This document shows, piece after piece, positions 24,044-31,720 of a stretch of 64,000 bases of DNA. Source of the DNA: Arthrobacter sp. H16F315 (GTDB lineage Bacteria; Actinomycetota; Actinomycetes; Actinomycetales; Micrococcaceae); contig NZ_JAMXSS010000002.1 of NCBI RefSeq assembly GCF_024124825.1, forward strand, positions 2,666,001-2,730,000, written 5' to 3'. How positions within the stretch are numbered: the first letter of the stretch is position 1; each line of letters opens with the position of its first letter. The translations under genes were made by a program, and so were the position numbers. A model generated the notes under the pieces. It saw only the letters and a list, made by a program, of their open reading frames with translations, had not been told where the DNA came from and did no database searches.

Positions 24044-24194
24044 GGTGGGCTCCGGAATTCTGCGGCGGCCGGCGCCGCGCTGGTGGGCGGGATTTTTCCT
24101 GCCTTCGATCTTAGCGCCCGACGGGCCCGCGTTTGGGCGGCCCCGTCGTTGGTGAGAGAATTGCACTGAGCCCTGGGAGCGTGATCTGACAGCC

Positions 24195-24722
24195 TTGACA
24201 CTCAAAAGCCGACCCCGTGGACCTGCGGACGGGAATCCGGAACTACCGTCCGGTGACTCCGAGGTTCACAGCATTACAGACGCCGCCGCCGCACACTCTG
24301 AAGAGATGCGCCAGCGGATGATCAAGTACGCCGTCGCCATGGGTATCCGCATGGTGTGCCTGGTCCTGATTTTTGTGGTGGACGGCTGGCTCAAGATCCT
24401 CCCGATCGTCGGCGCCGTGTTCCTGCCCTGGTTTGCCGTTATAGTGGCCAACGGCAGCGATGCGGCCGAGATCCACTCCGATTCGCTGCTGGACTATGCG
24501 CCGCTGGCTCAGCTTGAAGCGCCCGCCGGTGCCGGCGAGGCGGCCGGCCCGACTGACCCTCCCGGCCCCGGCGGCCAGGTTGCCCCGGCGCCGGAGGACC
24601 CGTCAATGACGCTGCTGCAAGGCGAAATCGTTGATGATGATGATGACCTCACGCAGGCGTCAGCGGAGGTTCCGGGGCGAAACGCCGGCGGCGACGGTAA
24701 ACACGGAAGGGCCGCATCATGA
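24195..24722 (+). CDS. DUF3099-family membrane protein
   Basis: 175 aa with two predicted membrane helices at about residues 43-63 (AVAMGIRMVCLVLIFVVDGW) and 68-86 (LPIVGAVFLPWFAVIVAN). The N-terminus carries VHSITDAAAAHSEEM. A Pro/Gly-rich linker and a very acidic patch EIVDDDDDL follow. DUF3099 is an actinobacterial family without known function. The gene overlaps the next start by 4 bp (ATGA at 24719), so the two are coupled. Confidence 0.82.
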   Translation: MTLKSRPRGPADGNPELPSGDSEVHSITDAAAAHSEEMRQRMIKYAVAMGIRMVCLVLIFVVDGWLKILPIVGAVFLPWFAVIVANGSDAAEIHSDSLLDYAPLAQLEAPAGAGEAAGPTDPPGPGGQVAPAPEDPSMTLLQGEIVDDDDDLTQASAEVPGRNAGGDGKHGRAAS

Positions 24723-24967
24723 ACCTCTTTGACCTGACCGGAAACAGCGGTGAGGCCGGTCCGGCCGAAGCTGTCTGCTCCCGGAAGGGCTGCCGGCGCG
24801 GCGCTGAATGGCAGCTCCGCTGGAACAACCCCAAAATCCACACCCCGGACCGGCGCAAGATCTGGCTGGCCTGCGGAGAACACCGGCCCTGGTTCGAGGA
24901 ATACCTGCAGGCCCGCGGGCTCTGGAAGGACACAGTGGCACTGAACCCGGCAGGCAGGGCAAGCTGA
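24719..24967 (+). CDS. Small conserved protein with putative zinc-binding Cys/His
   Basis: 82-aa cytosolic protein that I recognise only as an actinobacterial hypothetical. It contains AVCSRKGCRRGAEWQLRW, then HTPDRRKIWLACGEHRPWF: two cysteines spaced CxxxxC and a later CxxH pair, suggesting a single zinc site. It is trapped between DUF3099 (4-bp overlap) and the SURF1-like gene, whose ATG follows its stop immediately. That spacing argues for expression as an operon. Confidence 0.78.
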   Translation: MNLFDLTGNSGEAGPAEAVCSRKGCRRGAEWQLRWNNPKIHTPDRRKIWLACGEHRPWFEEYLQARGLWKDTVALNPAGRAS

Positions 24968-25836
24968 ATGTACCGTTTTCTGTTCTCCAGCAAATGGCTG
25001 GGGTACCTGTTGCTGGCCGCCATATTTGCCGCGGCCTGCGTCGGCTTGGGCCGCTGGCAGATGGATCGCCGGGCGGAGACCCTGGCCGGCATCAACCGCG
25101 TCACGTCGAACTATTCCGCCGCGCCCGTTCCTTTCGCTGAGGTCAAGGGCCAGTTCAGCGCGCTGGCGCCCGAACGCGAGTGGACACAGGTGGAACTGAA
25201 GGGCAGCTACGACGTCGGCGGCCAGCGGGTGGTCCGCAACCGTCCGCTCAACGGCCAGCCGGGCTACGAAGTTGTTGTCCCGTTCCGGGTGGACACCGGT
25301 GAGACGGTGGTGATCGACCGGGGCTGGTTGCCGATCGGCAACAACACCCCGGGACGCCCCGACGCGGTTCCTGCCCCCCGCAAGGCACAGTGACAGTCGT
25401 CGCCCGCCTGAAACCGGCCGAGCCCGCTCTCCAGCGCGGCGCCCCGGACGGCCAGCTGGCCTCGATTGACCTCGCCGCCTATTCCGCCCAGCTGGGGTAT
25501 CCCCTGCTCAGCGGCGCTTACGGGCAGCTTGCGTCAGAGAGCCCGGCGGCGGCGGATATGCCCTTCCCCTTCCCCAAGCCCTCCACGGACGAGGGAACCC
25601 ACCTCTCGTACTCGCTGCAGTGGTTCGCGTTTGGCGTGCTGATGTTCATTGGCTTCGGGTACGCCGCCAGGCAGCAGGCACGAAACGCTGCCATCGACGC
25701 CGAGGAAGCCGAAGCCGACGGCGGGCCGACCCATTCCAGCGGCACGGCCGTGCGCCGTCGTCCGGTCCCCCGCAAACGGAAGCAAGCCACCGCGGAGGAA
25801 GAGGAAGACGCCCTCCTGGACGCCCAGGGGTTCTGA
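24968..25836 (+). CDS. SURF1-family cytochrome oxidase biogenesis protein (frameshifted in this sequence)
   Basis: Two-helix membrane protein that helps insert heme A into cytochrome aa3 oxidase. The N-terminal helix follows SSKWLGYLLLAAIFAAACVG, with GRWQMDRR after it. The periplasmic domain has VRNRPLNGQPGYEVVVPFR and VIDRGWLPIG. The C-terminal helix is LQWFAFGVLMFIGFGYAARQ. The frame stops at 25393. One added C in the CCCCCC at 25374-25379 rejoins VPAPP to GTVTVVARLKPAEPA and gives 289 aa. Heme A genes ctaA and ctaB are elsewhere in this window. Confidence 0.84.
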
Positions 25837-25839
25837 GAC

Positions 25840-26316
25840 GTGGACGGCCCGCTGCCGGGGCCCGTGGCCAGGGTGCAGCAGGCATTGCACGCGCTCGGTG
25901 CCGCGGACACCGTTACGGTTTTCGACTCGATTGTCCCGACGGCGGCCGCCGCGGCCGCCGCCTTGGGCTGCGACGTCGCCGCCATCGCCAACAGCCTGGT
26001 CTTCGACCTCGAAGGGGTGCCGCTGCTGATCCTGGCCAGCGGGGCGGCGAAGGTTGATCTCCCGAAGGTCAGTGCCGAACTTGGCGCCGGCAGGGTCCGC
26101 CGGGCCTCGCCCGGCTTTGTGCTCGAACATACGGGCCAGGAAGTAGGCGGCGTCGCACCGGTCGGGCATCCGAAAAAAATCAGGACGCTGCTCGATCAGT
26201 CACTGGCGGCCCACCCCGTTCTTTGGGCCGGTGCCGGAGACCACAACTCGATGTTCTCCATCAGCTACGTTGAGCTGCAGCGGATCACCGAAGCCACAGT
26301 GCTGGCCGTACGGTAA
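25840..26316 (+). CDS. YbaK/EbsC-family aminoacyl-tRNA deacylase
   Basis: 158 aa, the YbaK/ProX fold that hydrolyses mischarged tRNA (for example Cys-tRNA(Pro) or Ala-tRNA(Pro)). Evidence: AAIANSLVFDLEGVPLLILASG, the substrate-pocket GGVAPVGHP and LWAGAGDHNSMFSISYVEL. The start is GTG at 25840, 3 bp after the SURF1 stop. It ends 13 bp from the convergent ABC-F gene, so there is no room for a separate terminator. Substrate specificity is not readable. Confidence 0.88.
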   Translation: MDGPLPGPVARVQQALHALGAADTVTVFDSIVPTAAAAAAALGCDVAAIANSLVFDLEGVPLLILASGAAKVDLPKVSAELGAGRVRRASPGFVLEHTGQEVGGVAPVGHPKKIRTLLDQSLAAHPVLWAGAGDHNSMFSISYVELQRITEATVLAVR

Positions 26317-26329
26317 CGCGCGGCCTGCC

Positions 26330-27928
26330 CTACGCCAGCGTAATCAGGTCCAGGTAGTCTTCGTTCCAGTGGTCCTCGATGCCGTCGGGCAGCAGCACAA
26401 CCCGCTCCGGGTTCAGCGCCGCCACGGCGCCTTCATCGTGGCTGACCAGTACAACAGCGCCGGTGTAGTTGCTCAAGGCCCCGAGGATCTCGGCGCGGCT
26501 TGCCGGGTCGAGGTTGTTCGTGGGCTCATCGAGGAGCAGTACGTTCGCGCTGGAGGCCACGATGGTGGCGAGGGCCAGCCGGGTCTTCTCACCGCCGGAG
26601 AGCACACCGGCGGGTTTGTCGACGTCGTCACCGGAGAACAGGAACGAACCCAGGATGTTGCGCACTTCGGCGTCGTTCATGTCCGGGGCTGAGGAACGCA
26701 TGTTCTGCAGGACCGTGCGGTCGACGTCGAGCGTCTCGTGCTCCTGGGCGTAGTAACCAACTTTCAGACCGTGGCCAGCCACGACTTCGCCGGTATCCGG
26801 CTTGTCGACGCCCGCGAGCATCCGCAGCAGGGTCGTCTTCCCGGCGCCGTTGAGGCCCAGAATGACCACCTTGGAACCGCGGTCGATGGCCAGGTCGACG
26901 TCGGTGAAGATTTCCAGCGAGCCAAACGACTTGCTGAGGCCGTCGGCGGTGAGCGGGGTTTTGCCGCAAGGCGACGGATCCGGGAAGCGCAGCGCCGCAA
27001 CGCGGTCGGTGGCACGCACGGCTTCCAGGCCGCCGAGCAGACGCTCGGCACGCTTGGCCATGTTCTGCGCGGCCACCGCTTTGGTGGCCTTGGCGCGCAT
27101 CTTGTTGGCCTGGTCGAAGAGGACCTGGGCCTTCTTCTCGGCATTGGCGCGCTCCCGCTTGCGCGCACGCTCGTCCGTCTCGCGCTGGGTGAGGTAACGC
27201 TTCCAGTCCATGTTGTAGAAGTCGATTTGGGCGCGGTTGGGATCGAGCAGGAACACCTTGTTGACGGTGGCCTCAAGCAGCTCGGTGTCGTGACTGATAA
27301 CTATCAGACCACCCTGGTGGTTCTTGAGGAACTCGCGGAGCCAGGCGATCGAGTCCGCATCCAGGTGGTTGGTGGGTTCATCGAGGAGCATCGTCTCGGC
27401 GTCGGAGTAGAGGATGCGGGCGAGTTCGACGCGGCGGCGCTGACCGCCGGAGAGGGTCTTGAGCGGCTGGTTCAGCAGCCGGTCCGGCAGTGCGAGGTTG
27501 GAGCAGATCGCCGCGGCCTCAGCTTCGGCCGCGTAGCCGCCGGCGGCGAGGAACTCCGATTCAAGCCGGTCGTAGCGGTTCATGGCCTTGCGCTGGACCT
27601 CAGCGTCTTCGCTGGCCATGTCCTCATGGGTCTGCCGGAGTTTGCCGACTGCGATGTCCAGTCCGCGGGCGGACAGGATCCGGTCGCGGGCCAGCTGCTC
27701 CATGTCCGGGGTCCGGGGATCCTGCGGCAGGTAGCCGATCTCGCCGCTGCGGGTGACCTTGCCGCCGGCCGGCTGGCCCTCGCCTGCAAGTACCCGGGTC
27801 AGAGTGGTCTTGCCTGCACCGTTACGACCAACAAGGCCGATCTTGTCTCCTTTGTCGATCCGGAAACTCACCTGGTCCATAAGGAGGCGGGCGCCGGCGC
27901 GCAGTTCGAGATCCTGGACGGTAATCAA
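26330..27928 (-). CDS. ABC-F family ATPase
   Basis: 532-aa soluble protein with two ABC domains and no membrane helices. First domain: Walker A VGRNGAGKTTLTRVL, LSGGQRRRVELARIL, MLLDEPTNHLDADS. Second: ILGLNGAGKTTLLRML, LSGGEKTRLALATIV, LLLDEPTNNLDPAS. Both have the DEPTNxLD form typical of ABC-F. The charged interdomain linker (about residues 230-290, many Lys/Arg) is the P-site tRNA interaction motif. ABC-F proteins act on ribosomes as translation factors or antibiotic-protection proteins; the Uup/EttA-like form here suggests a housekeeping role. The start at 27928 has a short leader. Confidence 0.92.
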   Translation of the reverse strand: MITVQDLELRAGARLLMDQVSFRIDKGDKIGLVGRNGAGKTTLTRVLAGEGQPAGGKVTRSGEIGYLPQDPRTPDMEQLARDRILSARGLDIAVGKLRQTHEDMASEDAEVQRKAMNRYDRLESEFLAAGGYAAEAEAAAICSNLALPDRLLNQPLKTLSGGQRRRVELARILYSDAETMLLDEPTNHLDADSIAWLREFLKNHQGGLIVISHDTELLEATVNKVFLLDPNRAQIDFYNMDWKRYLTQRETDERARKRERANAEKKAQVLFDQANKMRAKATKAVAAQNMAKRAERLLGGLEAVRATDRVAALRFPDPSPCGKTPLTADGLSKSFGSLEIFTDVDLAIDRGSKVVILGLNGAGKTTLLRMLAGVDKPDTGEVVAGHGLKVGYYAQEHETLDVDRTVLQNMRSSAPDMNDAEVRNILGSFLFSGDDVDKPAGVLSGGEKTRLALATIVASSANVLLLDEPTNNLDPASRAEILGALSNYTGAVVLVSHDEGAVAALNPERVVLLPDGIEDHWNEDYLDLITLA

Positions 27929-28214
27929 TGCAGCTAAGGCCTTTCACAACGGGGAACGCCGCGGCACAACGGTGGAATCTGGTGGGGGCCGGGGCAGTGT
28001 GGCCGAGAGAACGGCCGCTTCAAGTCTACCGGCCCAGCCTCCGGCCGTTGACAAGGACGCCGCCGGCGGCCCGAATCTCCGGTGGCCAGCTGTTGGCGGG
28101 GGCCTCCAGCCGGCGGTCCGCTGGTTAGTAGGGCATCTACAAAAAACCCTTGCCGCTGCGGCCGTAGAGTCAAATCCAGGAGCAGTCCCCGTGTCACTTG
28201 CGATAGGAAATCCC
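27929..28214. other. Intergenic region between ABC-F and bioY
   Basis: 286 bp between divergent genes. It should hold promoters for both. No palindrome matching the BioQ operator TGAAC-N3-GTTCA was seen. An AGGAG at 28178-28182 sits 8 nt before an alternative bioY start, GTG 28191. No gene is supported here. Confidence 0.5.
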
Positions 28215-28907
28215 ATGACAGAGACCACTGGCAGCGACGCCGCCACCCGCGCCCGGCAACGGAACCGCTGGAACGCCACCGACCTGGCACTGATCGCGGT
28301 TTTCGCCGCGCTGGTGGCCGGCTCAGCCTTGATTGCCGCCGTTCCGGTGGCCGGGCTGGGTGTTCCCATCACGGTGCAGACGCTCGCTGTGATGCTGACC
28401 GGCCTCGCGCTCGGCCCCGGCAGGGCGTTTGCCGCCGTCGGGCTCTACGTTCTCCTTGGTCTCGCCGGGCTGCCGATCTTCAGCGGCGGACGCAGCGGGC
28501 TCGGGGTCCTGGCCGGCCCTTCGGCGGGTTACATCATCGGCTTCGTGTTTGCCGCGACGGCGGTGGGCTGGCTCAGCGCCCTGGTGCTCCGGCGGACCGC
28601 AGGCCGTCCCGGCAGGGGCCGCCCGGCGCTTCTCTTTGCTGCTGCGATGGTGAGCAGCATCATCTTTGTCCACGGCCTCGGCATCCTGGGTGTGATGGTT
28701 AATGCAAAGCTTGACTTCTCAAAAGCGTTCCTCGGTGACCTGGTCTTCTACCCGGGAGATGTGATCAAGAACGTGCTGGCCGTGACAATTGCGCTGACCC
28801 TGCACAAGGCCTTCCCGGACCTGCTGCTCCGCCGGGTCCAAACCGTTCGGCCGGCCGGCCCCGCGGCCGGCAGCAGTTCCAACGCCAAGGCGGCCCAGCG
28901 GCCATGA
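28215..28907 (+). CDS. bioY: Biotin transporter substrate-binding S component
   Basis: S component of an energy-coupling factor transporter that captures biotin. 230 aa with about six membrane helices: TDLALIAVFAALVAGSALIA, the conserved VPITVQTLAVMLTGLALGP, GSGxG-like GGRSGLGVLAGPSAGYIIG, and GDLVFYPGDVIKNVLAV near the C-terminus, all BioY signatures. ATG 28215 is given; in-frame GTG 28191 has the better ribosome binding site and would add eight residues. bioM begins inside its stop (ATGA), forming bioYMN. Confidence 0.94.
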   Translation: MTETTGSDAATRARQRNRWNATDLALIAVFAALVAGSALIAAVPVAGLGVPITVQTLAVMLTGLALGPGRAFAAVGLYVLLGLAGLPIFSGGRSGLGVLAGPSAGYIIGFVFAATAVGWLSALVLRRTAGRPGRGRPALLFAAAMVSSIIFVHGLGILGVMVNAKLDFSKAFLGDLVFYPGDVIKNVLAVTIALTLHKAFPDLLLRRVQTVRPAGPAAGSSSNAKAAQRP

Positions 28908-29695
28908 GCACCATCGTGCTGGACCGGGCCGCGGTGCGGGTGGACGTCGACGGCCGGGCCGAGCCGAAGACCCTGTTGAAGGGGCTCACCCTGCGATTCA
29001 CGGAGCAGCGGATCGGCGTGATTGGTGCCAACGGCTCCGGCAAGTCCACCCTGTTGCGGCTGTTGAACGGGCTCGTGCAACCAAGCAGCGGGACGGTCAC
29101 TGTAGACGGGCAGGACACCGTCCGCGCAGTCCGGGAAGTACGCCGGCGCGTTGGTTTTGTCTTTACGGATCCGCTGTCCCAACTCGTGATGCCGACCGGC
29201 CGAGAGGACGTGGAACTTTCCCTCCGGCGTTCGGTCCGCAATGCCCGGGACCGGCGAAGCAAGGCCGAAGCGGTGCTGGAGCGCTTTGGGCTGCTGCCCC
29301 TGGCGGACCAGAGCATCTACGAGCTGTCCGGCGGGGAACGCCAATTGCTGGCTCTTGCGGCGGTCCTCGCAGTGGATCCGGCCGTGCTGGTCCTGGACGA
29401 GCCGTCGACCCTGCTGGACCTGCGCAACCGGGAACTGCTGCGGCGCACCCTGGCCGGGCTCAGCCAGCAGGTCATCCTCTCCACCCACGATCTGGAGCTG
29501 GCGCTGGACCTTGACCGGGTCCTTGTGGTCGACGCCGGCACTGTGGTGTTCGACGGCGGCCCTGCCGCCGCCGTCGAGCACTACCGCGGGCTCTGCGCCG
29601 GCGGGCCCTCCGGCTCCTGGCCAGGATCCACTCAAGCTACGGCCCCCGGTCCGGTCCGGCCGAGGCGGGGGCATTCGCAGGCGGAACAGCTATGA
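28904..29695 (+). CDS. bioM: Biotin ECF transporter ATPase
   Basis: 263-aa ECF A-type ATPase that powers biotin uptake. Walker A is VIGANGSGKSTLLRLLNGL, the Q-loop VFTDPLSQLVMP (the ECF pattern), signature ELSGGERQLLALAAVL, Walker B VLVLDEPSTLLD and H-loop LSTHDLEL. It overlaps bioY by 4 bp at its start and bioN by 4 bp at its end, the expected arrangement for translationally coupled BioYMN subunits. Confidence 0.93.
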   Translation: MSTIVLDRAAVRVDVDGRAEPKTLLKGLTLRFTEQRIGVIGANGSGKSTLLRLLNGLVQPSSGTVTVDGQDTVRAVREVRRRVGFVFTDPLSQLVMPTGREDVELSLRRSVRNARDRRSKAEAVLERFGLLPLADQSIYELSGGERQLLALAAVLAVDPAVLVLDEPSTLLDLRNRELLRRTLAGLSQQVILSTHDLELALDLDRVLVVDAGTVVFDGGPAAAVEHYRGLCAGGPSGSWPGSTQATAPGPVRPRRGHSQAEQL

Positions 29696-30375
29696 GCAAC
29701 CACGCGTTCCTGCTCGCCAACTATGTGCCCGGAGATACCCTGCTGCACCGCGCACCGCTGTGGCTGAAGTTCCTGCTGGTTGTCGGCTGCGGCCTTGCGT
29801 CGTTCCTGATTGTGGACTGGGCCGCTTCGGCAGCAGCGCTGGCCGTGCTGTCCGTAGTGTTCCTGCTGGGCGGCGCAGGCCTGTCGCGGCTGATGCGGGC
29901 GGTCCGGCCGGTGCTTCCGGTGCTGCTGGTGATCGGGGTGTTCCAGTGGTGGCAGCTGGGCGGTCCTACCGCGGCACGGATTGTCTTGAATGTGCTGGTC
30001 TGTATTGTGGCGGCGTCGATCCTTACCGCCACCACCCCGGTGCAGCGGCTGCTCGACGGGGTGGCTTCGCTGGCGCGGCCCTTCCGGCGCCTCGGTGCGG
30101 ATCCTGAGCGCTTCGCACTGACCATCGCCATTATGCTCCGCAGCATCCCGTTCATCGCCGGCGCCTATGGCGACGTCCGCGATGCCGCCCGAGCCCGCGG
30201 GCTCGAACGCAACCCCCGTGCCCTGATCCTCCCGGTCTTTATCACCACAGTGGCCTTTGCCCGGCAGACCGGAGAGGCGCTGGCTGCGCGCGGCCTGGGC
30301 GAAGCCGAGACCGGGACCGGGGCCGAGGGGCATGGCGAGCCAGCCCCACCCACCGCTGGACATGTCCTCCCCTAG
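29692..30375 (+). CDS. bioN: Biotin ECF transporter transmembrane T component
   Basis: 227-aa energy-coupling factor T component with four to five membrane helices. It carries the cytoplasmic coupling motifs DAARARGLERNPRALILPVF (the ARG type signature that docks on the ATPase) and ARQTGEALAARGLGE. Position after bioY and bioM with a 4-bp overlap identifies it as BioN. Its TAG stop at 30373-30375 lies inside the first copy of a 29-bp direct repeat, and the last residues (SQPHPPLDMSSP-like) come from repeat sequence, so the natural C-terminus may have been altered. Confidence 0.92.
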   Translation: MSNHAFLLANYVPGDTLLHRAPLWLKFLLVVGCGLASFLIVDWAASAAALAVLSVVFLLGGAGLSRLMRAVRPVLPVLLVIGVFQWWQLGGPTAARIVLNVLVCIVAASILTATTPVQRLLDGVASLARPFRRLGADPERFALTIAIMLRSIPFIAGAYGDVRDAARARGLERNPRALILPVFITTVAFARQTGEALAARGLGEAETGTGAEGHGEPAPPTAGHVLP

Positions 30376-30501
30376 CCGCACCCACTGCTGGACATGTCCT
30401 CGCCTAGCCCGTGCCACTGGACCCAGACCTGTTATGTCCACCGGGTGAGCCAGGGGTTGGGCATGTCCATGCTCCGACGGCGGTTGGGCATGTCCACCGG
30501 A
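30349..30501. repeat. Repeats with CATGTCC core between bioN and the thiolase gene
   Basis: Two 29-bp direct repeats (30349-30377 and 30381-30409, two differences) each contain the palindrome GGACATGTCC. They are followed by two copies of GGTTGGGCATGTCCA (30455-30469 and 30482-30496) and a further ATGTCCACCGG at 30434-30444. CATGTCC thus occurs four times in about 150 bp, plus the ATGTCC copy. There is no spacer regularity of a CRISPR. It may be a REP-like or mosaic intergenic element. Confidence 0.7.
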
Positions 30502-30514
30502 GGCAGGGACGCAA

Positions 30515-31720
30515 CTACCGAAGACTCCGGTACTCCAGCAGCGCCGCGGTTCCCATTCCGCCGGCGATGCTGATCAGGGCAAGCGCCAGCTGTCCCTGCA
30601 CCGGGGTGCGGCGGGCCTGGGCCAGCAGCCGGGTGACCAGCACCGCGCCGGACGCCCCGTAGGCGTGCCCGAGGGCCAGGGCGCCGCCATCGAGGTTTGC
30701 GCGTTCCGGGTCGATGCCGAGCCGGTCCAGGCACGCAATCGTCTGGGCTGCGAATGCCTCGTTGAACTCGACCAGGCCCAGCTCCGCGGCCGTAACGCGG
30801 CTGCGGCCCAGCACCCGCGCGGCCGCTACCGCCGCACCGATGCCCAGCAGTTCCGGATCCACGCCCGCCGTCTGCGTGTCCCGGACCAAAAGGCCGTCGC
30901 GGGCGCCGAGCGAACGTGCCCGTTCGACCGAGGTGATCACGACGGCGGCGGCCCCGTCGGCGTCGAAGCATGAGTTCCCTGCGGTGACGGTGCCGGCGGC
31001 GGCAAACGCCGGCGGGAACCGGGCCAGCACAGCCGCTGTCAACCCGCGGCGCGGCCCGTCGTCGCTTCGGATGGTGCGCGGACCGTCCGGTCCGGACACC
31101 CCGGGGAGTTCAACTATCTCGGCGTCGAAGAGTCCTGCCGCTTCCGAAGCCAGGGCACGCTGGTGGCTGCGCAGCGCACCGGCGTCCTGGCGCTCCCGGC
31201 TGATCCCGAAGCGGGAGGCCACGTTTTCCGCGGCCTGCCCCATATCTGGGTCACCGTAACCGGGAGGCACAAACTGCGCCCGGGAGAAGAACTCCGGGAC
31301 GCCAGCGCTATTTGTGCGGGCGCGAAGCGGGGCCGTGCTGATGCTCTCCACGCCGCCGGCCAGATACAGTCCGCCGCCGCCTGCGGCCACAAGGCGGGAA
31401 GCGAGCACAATTGCGTCGAGACCGGAGCCGCACTGGCGGTCCACTGTGAGACCGGGGACGCTGACGGGCAGCCCGGCTTCGAGGGCCGCTAGCCGGGCCA
31501 CGTTTCCGCCGCCGCCCACGGCGTTGCCGACCAGCACGTCCTCGACCGCTTCCGGGGCCACGGCCGCGTCGCGCAGCAGGCTTTGGAGGACGGGGGCGAG
31601 GAGTTCATGGGCGCGCACGTCTTTTAGGACTCCGTTGGCCCGGCAAATCGGGGTGCGCCTGGCGGCGATGATGACCGGCTGCCGGTCCTCGGGAAGAATC
31701 AGTGGGCTGGGGTTAGTCAA
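30515..31720 (-). CDS. Thiolase (acetyl-CoA acetyltransferase family) lacking the second catalytic Cys
   Basis: 401-aa thiolase that would catalyse acyl-CoA condensation or cleavage. The acylated cysteine lies in TVDRQCGSGLDAI (about residue 97). NEAFAAQTIA and the His in LALGHAYGASGA are present. The C-terminal motif, normally containing Cys in CIGGGxG, reads ISIAGGMGTAALLEY, so Ser replaces the Cys that acts as general base. That points to altered activity or a degradative/synthase variant. The start is TTG at 31720, overlapping the stop of the ligase gene by 4 bp. Confidence 0.85.
   Translation of the reverse strand: MTNPSPLILPEDRQPVIIAARRTPICRANGVLKDVRAHELLAPVLQSLLRDAAVAPEAVEDVLVGNAVGGGGNVARLAALEAGLPVSVPGLTVDRQCGSGLDAIVLASRLVAAGGGGLYLAGGVESISTAPLRARTNSAGVPEFFSRAQFVPPGYGDPDMGQAAENVASRFGISRERQDAGALRSHQRALASEAAGLFDAEIVELPGVSGPDGPRTIRSDDGPRRGLTAAVLARFPPAFAAAGTVTAGNSCFDADGAAAVVITSVERARSLGARDGLLVRDTQTAGVDPELLGIGAAVAAARVLGRSRVTAAELGLVEFNEAFAAQTIACLDRLGIDPERANLDGGALALGHAYGASGAVLVTRLLAQARRTPVQGQLALALISIAGGMGTAALLEYRSLR

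Noticed and set aside
27929..28214. Biotin-responsive BioQ operator before bioY
   Set aside because: No TGAAC-N3-GTTCA-like palindrome was seen in this region.
30349..30501. CRISPR array
   Set aside because: Too few copies, irregular spacing, repeats in mixed forms, and no cas gene.
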